Shown here: one piece after another, positions 56,835 through 64,000 of the stretch
How the letters are laid out: the number at the start of each line of letters is the position of its first letter
Numbering within the stretch: position 1 is the first letter of the stretch
Assembly: GCA_017465405.1 (NCBI GenBank)
Contig: JAFTWG010000015.1
Coordinates: 1 to 64,000, forward strand
DNA: 64,000 nucleotides
DNA from: Alphaproteobacteria bacterium
Lineage (GTDB): Bacteria; Pseudomonadota; Alphaproteobacteria; RF32; CAG-239
Direction of reading: 5' to 3'
Notes under the pieces: generated by a model
Told to the model about the DNA's origin: nothing
Databases searched by the model: none
Seen by the model: the letters and a program-made list of their open reading frames with translations, nothing else
Program-made: the position numbers and the translations under genes

Positions 56835-56863
56835 AAAAAAGCCTCTCGTAAAGAGAGGCTTTC
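56835..56863 (-). terminator. Hairpin copy, second terminator downstream of tRNA-Glu
   Basis: AAAGCCTCTC and GAGAGGCTTT pair. It resembles the hairpin at 57024-57052, and both are followed on the plus strand by the same tRNA-derived 21 bases. Confidence 0.7.
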
Positions 56864-56865
56864 AA

Positions 56866-56886
56866 ATTGGTGATCCCAACGGGATT
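56866..56886. repeat. Direct repeat of the tRNA-Glu 3' end, copy 1
   Basis: These 21 bases are identical to 57055-57075, which cover the CCA end, acceptor 3' arm and half of the T-arm of tRNA-Glu. This is the layout of an attachment-site duplication or of a partial tRNA duplication. Confidence 0.8.
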
Positions 56887-56973
56887 GTCCGCGACATTGC
56901 TTGCGCAATGCTTGTTCCTCTGCGCTCATCAGCTTACGCTGACCGGCGTTCTTCACCCGCCTTTCGCTTGTAG
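56887..56973. mobile_element. GC-rich palindrome-bearing insert in the T-loop of a tRNA-Glu remnant
   Basis: About 87 bases separate ...GGGAT(T) from TCGAACCCAT (56974-56983), which are adjacent in the intact tRNA-Glu. The insert is GC-richer than the region and contains small inverted repeats (CATTGC/GCAATG, CAGC/GCTG). It lies exactly in the T-loop sequence, a known integrase and insertion site. It may be a small non-coding palindromic element, or a scar of integration. No coding capacity is seen. Confidence 0.5.
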
Positions 56974-57023
56974 TCGAACCCATTTCTATGGGTTCAAATC
57001 TCTGTTGTTACCATTACCAATAC

Positions 57024-57052
57024 AAAAAACCTCTCACAAGGAGAGGTTTTTT
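57024..57052 (-). terminator. tRNA-Glu terminator
   Basis: AAAAAACCTCTC and GAGAGGTTTTTT pair directly downstream of the tRNA-Glu CCA end on the minus strand. Confidence 0.85.
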
Positions 57053-57056
57053 GTAT

Positions 57057-57131
57057 TGGTGATCCCAACGGGATTCGAACCCATATTACCACCGTGAAAG
57101 GGTGATGTCCTAACCATTAGACGATGGGACC
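57057..57131 (-). tRNA. tRNA-Glu (TTC anticodon)
   Basis: A complete 75-base cloverleaf with encoded CCA on the minus strand. The acceptor stem starts GGTCCCA, the D-arm has GTCTAATGGTTAGGAC, the anticodon loop CTTTCAC gives TTC, and the T-arm carries GGGTTCGAATCCC. Its 3' end is duplicated at 56866-56886. Confidence 0.96.
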
Positions 57132-57296
57132 ATCGTTATGACTGGGTTAGTATATACATATAAAAATATATTAGGTAAAGAATTTTTTTTACTATTTTTT
57201 ATTTTTTTTCTTTTTTTGAGTAATTACCACGACGACCAAAAAAATATTGCTATTTGTCTAAAATTTGATATACTATGTACACTTAACATTATTACT

Positions 57297-57968
57297 ATGG
57301 AGGAAATTAAGGGTTTTATTGTTCTCGCCGATAACGACGGAACAATTCGTGACACGAACTCAGTAAAAGACGACTGTCTTAATGAGTTCTGTAATGTTGA
57401 GTTTGGTAAAGCTGTCAATTTTGACGTTTTGCCGACTGAGCTTCATCGCAAGATGCATGGTCGTCCGATGGCTGAAATTTTCGTAGAGATTGCTAAGGTT
57501 GTTTATGCTCGAATCATCACTTTAGATGAGGGACAAGCAGTTACCGAACGTCTCAACGAATTCATCAAGGAAGAGTATGTAGGAAGAAAGGTTTATGACG
57601 GAGCTGAAAAGTTCTATCGTAAACTAAAGGCGATGGGCTGTCCAATGTTCATTCTTACAGGAATGGAGCCCGATCTTGTTCAGGCAGGTCTTGAACACCA
57701 TGGTCTCGGTGATGTTTTCGAAGGTATTTTGGGTGCACCAAAGACTAAAGAAGAAAACATCAAGGATATCTTGGATAAATATCCCGGATACCATATTCTG
57801 GCAATGGGTGATGCCATGTCAGAATATCGAGCAACAATGGCTTATGAAGGAACTATCTTTCTGGCATTTGATTTTGAAAATCGTGCTAAAAGAGTGTTTC
57901 CTGACGAAGTTAAGGTGTTCACATCTTATGATGAGCAGGTTTGGAATGAGATATATTCTCAGCTGTAA
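57297..57968 (+). CDS. HAD-superfamily phosphatase
   Basis: The 223-residue version starts at the ATG at 57297, because the upstream in-frame extension to 57138 is low-complexity hydrophobic sequence. It has the HAD motif I Asp12-x-Asp14 (LADNDGT), motif II Thr in ILTGME, a Lys, and motif III MGDAMSEYRA. A small helical cap lies between. It resembles beta-phosphoglucomutase/phosphoglycolate phosphatase-like enzymes, but the substrate is unclear. GC is raised (about 42% in a sampled line) and there is no Shine-Dalgarno site. Confidence 0.85.
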   Translation: MEEIKGFIVLADNDGTIRDTNSVKDDCLNEFCNVEFGKAVNFDVLPTELHRKMHGRPMAEIFVEIAKVVYARIITLDEGQAVTERLNEFIKEEYVGRKVYDGAEKFYRKLKAMGCPMFILTGMEPDLVQAGLEHHGLGDVFEGILGAPKTKEENIKDILDKYPGYHILAMGDAMSEYRATMAYEGTIFLAFDFENRAKRVFPDEVKVFTSYDEQVWNEIYSQL

Positions 57969-57973
57969 AAAGA

Positions 57974-58000
57974 AGGGGGAGTCAAAGACATCCCCCTCTT
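57974..58000. terminator. Terminator after the HAD gene
   Basis: AGGGGGA and TCCCCCT pair around a ten-base loop, followed by a pyrimidine-rich tail. Confidence 0.7.
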
Positions 58001-58005
58001 TCCTT

Positions 58006-60141
58006 TTATCTTTCTTTTTTTACTGCCGATAAATTACGTTTATATGCAATATTATCCTCTATATCCTCAATATTAATCGGCAACTTACGACGCCAATTCG
58101 GGTGTTTATCTCTATCTGTTCCGGGAAGATTTTGCAATTTGTCTACTTGAAAAACATCTTCCGGCTGAACTAAAAACACTTTAGCATTCGTTCTGGCCAT
58201 ATATCGATGAGCCGCTTCTTCTAAACCTTCGGGATAACCTTCACCATACATATAATCACCATGTCGATAATTATCTTCCGGCCAAACAGATTGTTCATCC
58301 ATAGCTTTTAACAATTTCCATCGGTCTGCCTCTCTTTTATGATAAGCACTATACATTTCTTCATCACTTGTCATAATTCCGAGTTCTCGAGAAGTTGATA
58401 TATCATATCCGAACCACCACATTTTTAGCGGAGCCATGTCATGAGTTCCGATTGAGGTAAATGTTTTTTCCGGATAAAAATGCGGTTGTTTGAAATCCCC
58501 CCAACCGGCATCCCAACGTTCTGACCACAAAATCGACATAGAATAAATATTCTTACTTTCGATTTTTTCTAAAAATCCGTCAGGAACATTACCGATGCTT
58601 TCACCGACAATCATACATTTGTTTAAGTGACTTTCTATCGCAACAATATTCAGCATATCATCAAAATTATAATAAATATATGTTCCTTGCTTGTTTGCTG
58701 CTTCCGGAATTACAAACAAACGCATTAAACACATTACGTGGTCAATTCTCAACGCACCGGCATTTTCAGCAGCGGCTCGTAACATTTTTATAAATGGCAG
58801 ATAAGCTCTTTCTTTTAACTCAACCGGATGAAAAGCCCCTAAATTCCATTTTTGTCCGGCAGGGAAAAAAGCGTCGGGAGGGGCACCTGCACCCGATGAT
58901 TTAAGATATGCTCCCTCATCACCCCAAACTTCTGCACTGTCTCGCCCTACTCCGACAGCCAAATCTCGATAAATACCGATTTTCAGCCCTTGTTCTTTTA
59001 TCGATTGAGCAACTAAATTAAATTGGCGATAAGCCTCAAATTGAAGATATTTGAAAAATCCGATACGTTCTTTATTAGCCGTTTTATATTTTTTCATTGC
59101 AGCCGTTGTCGGTTTCAAAAATTCTTTTTCCCAACTTTTCCATCCGCCCCAATGGTCTTGCCATTTTTGCTCGTATAAACACTGAAAAGCAGCTAAATTC
59201 TCCAGTTCCTCACCTTTTTCTTTGCAAAAATCTTCAAATTCTTTTTTGCGTTTTTCATTTTTTTGCATACGTGGATAAAACTTCTCCATAAAGGACATTT
59301 TAAGAGGATAAACCTCACCATACAGAATCGTTTCCGAAGCATTTAATTGAGAGATTTTTTCTCGATAATTTTCAATATCTTCCGGTTTAAATTCCGGTAC
59401 TTTTTCAACATCTATATATATCGGATTTAAAAATAAACGACTGGTAGACAAGTATGGGCTTGCTTCTTCAGGAAAACAATGATTAGGAACATTAATCGGA
59501 TTTAAGCCTATCACATCGGCACCATTTTGACCGCAAAGTTTTATAAAAGATTCCAAATCGGTAAAGTCGCCTACACCCCAATTACGTTTGCTACGCAATG
59601 AATATAGTTGCAGGGCATATCCCCACAATTTTGAACCATCCAAAACTTCCGGCTGGTAACAATGTTCGGGGGCAACAGCCAAAACAGATTTATATTCTTT
59701 TTCACCGACTGAAAAATATAAGTCATAATAACCTATCGCAAGCGGAGTAGTAATTTCTATAAGAAGTTTTGTATATTTTCCGTGAGTTTCCTCGGTTACA
59801 TTTACAATAAAAGAAACATTTTCAAAACTTGAGTTTTGTTGATTATAAAGTTTTAGTGCAAAATCACTTTCAATTAACGAAGTTTCAATTACTGCAGTAA
59901 AATTAAGTGATTTTTGTTCACGAACATATACACTTTCAAGAACAGACTGCCAAAATTTATTTTCTACCTTTTTAAGCGATTTTTCTATATCTGCTTCAGT
60001 ATCTGCTTTATAGCCTAAAACATTTGCAAAAAAACGTATTGTATCATCTTCAACATAATATGTTTTTGCATTTAATCCGGCATCATTGTATTCCGTTGCG
60101 ATGCCTATTTTAGAGGCCAAAAGTCTTAATTTGTCAGTCAT
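58006..60141 (-). CDS. malQ: 4-alpha-glucanotransferase
   Basis: MalQ transfers alpha-1,4-glucan segments between maltodextrins (GH77). The 711-residue protein has SLRSKRNWGVGDFTDLE, IGIYRDLAVGVGRDSAEVW with the catalytic Asp, DHVMCLMRLF (Arg/Asp site) and the later acid in TSIGTHDMAPLKMWW. Length is normal for the bacterial form. It is the last gene of glgB-glgX-malQ, nine bases after glgX, with AGGAGA before the ATG. Confidence 0.95.
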   Translation of the reverse strand: MTDKLRLLASKIGIATEYNDAGLNAKTYYVEDDTIRFFANVLGYKADTEADIEKSLKKVENKFWQSVLESVYVREQKSLNFTAVIETSLIESDFALKLYNQQNSSFENVSFIVNVTEETHGKYTKLLIEITTPLAIGYYDLYFSVGEKEYKSVLAVAPEHCYQPEVLDGSKLWGYALQLYSLRSKRNWGVGDFTDLESFIKLCGQNGADVIGLNPINVPNHCFPEEASPYLSTSRLFLNPIYIDVEKVPEFKPEDIENYREKISQLNASETILYGEVYPLKMSFMEKFYPRMQKNEKRKKEFEDFCKEKGEELENLAAFQCLYEQKWQDHWGGWKSWEKEFLKPTTAAMKKYKTANKERIGFFKYLQFEAYRQFNLVAQSIKEQGLKIGIYRDLAVGVGRDSAEVWGDEGAYLKSSGAGAPPDAFFPAGQKWNLGAFHPVELKERAYLPFIKMLRAAAENAGALRIDHVMCLMRLFVIPEAANKQGTYIYYNFDDMLNIVAIESHLNKCMIVGESIGNVPDGFLEKIESKNIYSMSILWSERWDAGWGDFKQPHFYPEKTFTSIGTHDMAPLKMWWFGYDISTSRELGIMTSDEEMYSAYHKREADRWKLLKAMDEQSVWPEDNYRHGDYMYGEGYPEGLEEAAHRYMARTNAKVFLVQPEDVFQVDKLQNLPGTDRDKHPNWRRKLPINIEDIEDNIAYKRNLSAVKKER

Positions 60142-60150
60142 ATCCTCTCC

Positions 60151-62223
60151 TTATTTAACTTCAAATAATAAAACACTCCATGCCGGAACTTTAATTTCTT
60201 TACCCGATTTCAAAATTTTGGGCGGTGAGAACTTTTCCGAACTATCCAAAAGCAAATTCCATTCTTTATATTCTAATTGCGGAAGTTTCCATTTTATATC
60301 ATTACTGTCACTGTTTAGAATAAAATATAGAAAACGACTACGATAATGTGCACAACAAGAAACCGTTTTGCGATTTCCGTCATACCAATCAGCATCAATA
60401 AATTCTTTTCCTTTTTCGTTATACCATGCTAAATCTTTATTGCCTGTTTCATCAATTTTTCCGGTAAAGAAATCCTTTTTATTGAAAAATTTTAATTTCT
60501 TTCGCAATGAAATAACTTTTTTAACATAACGAGCAAAATCTTTATCTTCTTTGCTTATTGCCTCCCACACCAGCCATGTTAAACAGTTATCCTGACAGTA
60601 GGGATTATTATTTCCCATTTGCGTATTTAAAAACTCATCACCTGCCAATAACATCGGTGTACCGAAAGACAGCAACAGAGTTGTAATCATTGCCTTGGCT
60701 CGTATAATACGATTATTCTTCACAATTTTATCTTGGCATTCTCCTTCTACACCGGAGTTCCAACTCCAGTTAGAATTTGAACCGTCTCGATTTTCCTCTC
60801 CATTAGCCGAATTGTGCTTTTGATTATAACTGACTAAATCATTTAAGCTAAAACCATCATGAGCAGTTATAAAATTAATACTACTCCATATATTGCGGTT
60901 ATTATAATTAAAAATGTCGCTTGAACCGGTAATGCGACTTGCAAGTTCCGCTATTTGATATTGGTCACCTTTCCAAAAACGGCGAACGACATCACGAAAA
61001 CGATCATTCCATTCGGCCCAACCGGATGGAAACGCTCCCAGCTGATAACCTCCCATTCCGACGTCCCATGGTTCTGCTATCATCTTAGTTTTTTGCAAAA
61101 CCGGATCTTGTTGAATTGCGTATATAAAGCCGCTTTCGGTAGTAAAATTGTTTTTACGACGGCAGAGCGATGTTGCTAAATCGAAACGAAAACCGTCAAT
61201 GTGCATTTCTTGCACCCAATAACGCAACGAATCAAGAATCATTCTTACCACATACGGATTTTCTGCATTTAAAGATGCTCCGCAACCGGTGCTGTCAAAA
61301 TAATAACGAGGATTTTCCGGATTAAGAGAATAATACGACTGGTTATCAATTCCTCGATAACTCAAAGTAGGCCCCATCTGATTGCCTTCTCCGGTATGAT
61401 TGTAAACCACATCAATAAAAACTTCTAAACCATTGGTGTGGAATGTATCCACCATCGTTTTAAATTCATTAATATCATCACGACTTAAATATGATTGCTC
61501 GGGAGCAAAATAATTGAATGTTTCATATCCCCAATAATTTTGTTTTTGATTAGACTGTAAATATTTATCTGCAAAGAACGATTGAACAGGCAATAGCTCT
61601 ACTGCGGTAATGCCTAGCCATTTTAAATATTTTATTACCGACGGAGAAGTTAAACCTAAAAAACGTCCTCGTAAAGAATCGGGAATTTGCGGATGTAATT
61701 TGGTGTATCCCTTTACATGTGTTTCATATATAATTGTTTCAGGAAAAGAGCGTGAAGAAAATCCCTCGTCTTTCCACTCAAAATTATTACTATCTACAAC
61801 CACTGATTTCGGAACATATGGGGCGCTATCCAATTCACTGAAAGACAAGTCTTTATTCGGACTTTCCGTATCATATCCGAATATTGCTTTATGCCATATT
61901 AATTTTCCGACAAGTTTTTTGGCATAAGGATCTATCAAAAGTTTATTCGGATTAAATCTTTTTCCGATTTCGGGCTTATAAGGACCATATACACGATAGC
62001 CATAAACTTGTCCCGGCTTTATATCCGGTAAATAAATATGCCAAATATTATTATCATTTTTATCAATAGAATACCTGTTTTTTTCCACACTTCCGGTTTC
62101 GTCGAAAAGGCACAATTCTACCTTTTCGGCATTAGCCGAAAACAGAGCAAAATTTACGCCTTTTCCATCATACGTTGCACCAAGCGGATATACATTTCCT
62201 TTTTGCGGTTTTATTTCTGCCAT
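60151..62223 (-). CDS. glgX: Glycogen debranching enzyme GlgX
   Basis: GlgX (GH13) hydrolyses alpha-1,6 branches in limit dextrins. The 690-residue protein has an N-terminal CBM48 (GATYDGKGVNFALFSANAEKVEL), then conserved GH13 regions: VYNHTGEGN, DGFRFDLATSLCR with nucleophile Asp, IAEPWDVG with the acid Glu, and FITAHDGFSLNDLV. It is the middle gene of the glycogen operon, 27 bases after glgB. Confidence 0.95.
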   Translation of the reverse strand: MAEIKPQKGNVYPLGATYDGKGVNFALFSANAEKVELCLFDETGSVEKNRYSIDKNDNNIWHIYLPDIKPGQVYGYRVYGPYKPEIGKRFNPNKLLIDPYAKKLVGKLIWHKAIFGYDTESPNKDLSFSELDSAPYVPKSVVVDSNNFEWKDEGFSSRSFPETIIYETHVKGYTKLHPQIPDSLRGRFLGLTSPSVIKYLKWLGITAVELLPVQSFFADKYLQSNQKQNYWGYETFNYFAPEQSYLSRDDINEFKTMVDTFHTNGLEVFIDVVYNHTGEGNQMGPTLSYRGIDNQSYYSLNPENPRYYFDSTGCGASLNAENPYVVRMILDSLRYWVQEMHIDGFRFDLATSLCRRKNNFTTESGFIYAIQQDPVLQKTKMIAEPWDVGMGGYQLGAFPSGWAEWNDRFRDVVRRFWKGDQYQIAELASRITGSSDIFNYNNRNIWSSINFITAHDGFSLNDLVSYNQKHNSANGEENRDGSNSNWSWNSGVEGECQDKIVKNNRIIRAKAMITTLLLSFGTPMLLAGDEFLNTQMGNNNPYCQDNCLTWLVWEAISKEDKDFARYVKKVISLRKKLKFFNKKDFFTGKIDETGNKDLAWYNEKGKEFIDADWYDGNRKTVSCCAHYRSRFLYFILNSDSNDIKWKLPQLEYKEWNLLLDSSEKFSPPKILKSGKEIKVPAWSVLLFEVK

Positions 62224-62250
62224 CCAAAATCCTCCCGGTGTATAGAAATA

Positions 62251-64000
62251 TTATCTTACGGGCTTAATAACAACAGTGGATAATGCCGGTAAATTAATTT
62301 CTATTGAAAACGGCTTGTCATTCCACCCTTGTTGTTGAGCCTGACGTTGTCCGTCATTTTTAACCCCACTTCCCCAGTAATTTACATCATCACTGTTAAA
62401 AATTTCTTGATAAGCACAATTTTCGGGTACCCCGATACGATAATTATTTCTGACAACCGGTGTAAAGTTGCAAATTACAATCAAATAATCTCCCGGTTCT
62501 TTACCTTTACGAATATAAGATATTACACTATCTGCGGCATTTGAATGTTCAATCCATTCAAAACCGTTATAATCAAAATCAACTTCATATAACGGAGAAT
62601 TTCCTTTATACATGAGGTTCAAATCTCTTACACAATTTTGCATCCCTTTATACATCGGATGTTCAAGTAAATGCCAACGCAAACTTTCGGCACTGTTCCA
62701 CTCCCAATCTTGTCCGAAATCGCATCCCATAAACAAGAGTTTTTTACCGGGGTGAGTATACATAAATCCGTAATATGCACGGAGATTTGCAAATTTTTGC
62801 CATTCATCACCCGGCATTTTTGAAAGCATAGAGCCCTTTCCGTGAACAACCTCATCGTGAGAAATCGGTAAAATAAAGTTTTCATTAAATGCGTATAACA
62901 AACCGAAAGTAAGCATTCCATGATGATATTTACGATGGATAGGATCTTTGTTGATGTATCGCAAAGTATCGTTCATCCAGCCCATATTCCACTTATATCC
63001 GAATCCTAATCCTCCCATTGATGTAGGACGAGAAACCATCGGCCAAGCAGTAGACTCTTCTGCACAAGTGCAAGCAGACGGATTAGCACCATAAACGAGC
63101 TCATTCATTTTACGCATAAAAGCGATAGCTTCCAAATTTTCATTACCGCCGTAAATATTGGGAATCCACTCTCCGGCTTTGCGAGAATAGTCAAGATAGA
63201 GCATTGAAGCAACGGCATCAACACGTAACCCGTCGATATGATATTCTTTAATCCAATAAAGGGCATTGGCACAAAGGTAGTTCATAACTTCTGTACGTCC
63301 GTAGTTATAAATTTTTGTTCCCCAATCTTTGTGTTCTCCTTTTCTCGGATCTGCGTGTTCATACAAATGTGTTCCGTCAAATTCGCATAATCCGTGTCCG
63401 TCCTTCGGAAAGTGAGCTGGCACCCAGTCCATAATTACGGCAATTCCGGCTTGGTGGAATTTATCAATCAAATAACGTAAATCATCCGGCGTTCCGAAAC
63501 GACTGGTAGGAGCAAACATTCCCAAAACCTGATATCCCCAAGAAGCATCTAACGGATGCTCTGATAACGGCAAAAACTCAACATGGGTATACCCCATATT
63601 AGCAACATACGGAACCAATGTATCTGCAAGCTCTCTATATGATAAAAACTCACTACCGTTTTCCCCCTTGCGACGCCAAGAACCTGCGTGAACTTCGTAT
63701 ATGGACATAGGCTTATCCATAGCGTTGTGATTTTGATTGTTTTGCATCCATTCATCATCATTCCAACGATAATGATTTAAGTCGTATACAACTGATGCGG
63801 TCTTTGGTCTGTGTTCTGCATAAAAGCCTACGGGATCAGCTTTAGTCAAAATATAATCTTGTTGAGTTTTAATCTCAAATTTGTATATTTCGCCTTCACC
63901 AAGCCCCGGAATAAATATATCCCAAACACCGCATGAAGGATATTTGCGCATTACATGGCATCTGCCATCCCAGTTATTAAAATTACCTATAACAGAAACT
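62251..64000 (-). CDS. glgB: 1,4-alpha-glucan branching enzyme, 5' end cut by the window
   Basis: GlgB makes alpha-1,6 branches in glycogen. The visible frame runs off the right edge: upstream of the internal Met at 63951 it continues as [19 protein letters not shown], the usual GlgB CBM48 segment. The GH13 part shows [26 protein letters not shown] (nucleophile Asp), [11 protein letters not shown] (acid Glu) and [14 protein letters not shown]. About 583 residues are present of a family length near 630-730. It is the first known gene of the glgB-glgX-malQ operon. Confidence 0.96.
   Translation of the reverse strand, partial: VSVIGNFNNWDGRCHVMRKYPSCGVWDIFIPGLGEGEIYKFEIKTQQDYILTKADPVGFYAEHRPKTASVVYDLNHYRWNDDEWMQNNQNHNAMDKPMSIYEVHAGSWRRKGENGSEFLSYRELADTLVPYVANMGYTHVEFLPLSEHPLDASWGYQVLGMFAPTSRFGTPDDLRYLIDKFHQAGIAVIMDWVPAHFPKDGHGLCEFDGTHLYEHADPRKGEHKDWGTKIYNYGRTEVMNYLCANALYWIKEYHIDGLRVDAVASMLYLDYSRKAGEWIPNIYGGNENLEAIAFMRKMNELVYGANPSACTCAEESTAWPMVSRPTSMGGLGFGYKWNMGWMNDTLRYINKDPIHRKYHHGMLTFGLLYAFNENFILPISHDEVVHGKGSMLSKMPGDEWQKFANLRAYYGFMYTHPGKKLLFMGCDFGQDWEWNSAESLRWHLLEHPMYKGMQNCVRDLNLMYKGNSPLYEVDFDYNGFEWIEHSNAADSVISYIRKGKEPGDYLIVICNFTPVVRNNYRIGVPENCAYQEIFNSDDVNYWGSGVKNDGQRQAQQQGWNDKPFSIEINLPALSTVVIKPVR

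Noticed and set aside
56867-57097. A 76-residue plus-strand frame
   Set aside because: It is a translation through the tRNA-Glu 3' ends and palindromic insert, a common source of false proteins.
57138-57296. N-terminal extension of the HAD protein to 57138
   Set aside because: The extension is low-complexity Phe/Leu sequence from an AT-rich leader, and the HAD motif is correctly placed from the ATG at 57297.

Overview
The window is a 64 kb piece of an AT-rich Gram-negative bacterial chromosome. Most genes look near 30-35% GC and carry clear AGGAG-type ribosome binding sites. Neighbouring rnd and aspS, the clpP-clpX pair, a QseBC/YgiW-type locus and outer-membrane proteins (an autotransporter and a small beta-barrel ending in Phe) suggest an alphaproteobacterium. 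A flavodiiron protein, acetate kinase and a glycogen operon fit a fermentative, oxygen-avoiding, perhaps gut-associated life. The taxonomic placement is inference; no rRNA gene is visible.

Layout. 0-15 kb: infC with a non-ATG start, ligA, small exported proteins, an ADP-ribosylglycohydrolase operon, ppa-Nudix, a ygiW-like/response regulator/sensor kinase operon with a PmrA/QseB-like box, a methyltransferase-sirtuin pair, and a DUF2157/GDYXXLXY/flavodiiron operon. 15-24 kb: a GC-richer orphan gene, a tandem-AAA ATPase / WYL regulator / PD-(D/E)XK-like nuclease cassette that looks like a defence system, pepA, an HNH protein and a Sua5-type gene. 24-33 kb: clpPX, a four-gene Gld-type ABC operon, rnd and aspS. 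33-41 kb: glycosyltransferase, autotransporter, tRNA-Gln, pepF, a small HD alarmone-type hydrolase and ackA. 41-54 kb: accessory genes, including an HD hydrolase fused to a serine-recombinase-type DNA-binding tail, and a tight five-gene operon (methyltransferase, AlaRS-like protein, MccF-like S66 peptidase, two dCTP-deaminase-like proteins). 54-58 kb: malate dehydrogenase-like gene and aminotransferase, then a scarred region with two truncated genes and a partly duplicated tRNA-Glu interrupted in its T-loop. 58-64 kb: glgB-glgX-malQ, with glgB running off the right edge.

Two gene populations are visible. Most genes have low GC and good Shine-Dalgarno sites. A scattered set (15316, 38906-, 48226, 53782, 57297 and, more weakly, 1502-) has higher GC and no Shine-Dalgarno site, which suggests import from bacteria that initiate differently, such as Bacteroidota. 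The best candidates for undescribed systems are the AAA/WYL/nuclease cassette (16780-20386) and the AlaRS-like/MccF-like/double-Dcd operon (44202-48040). No CRISPR array, complete insertion sequence or intact prophage was seen.
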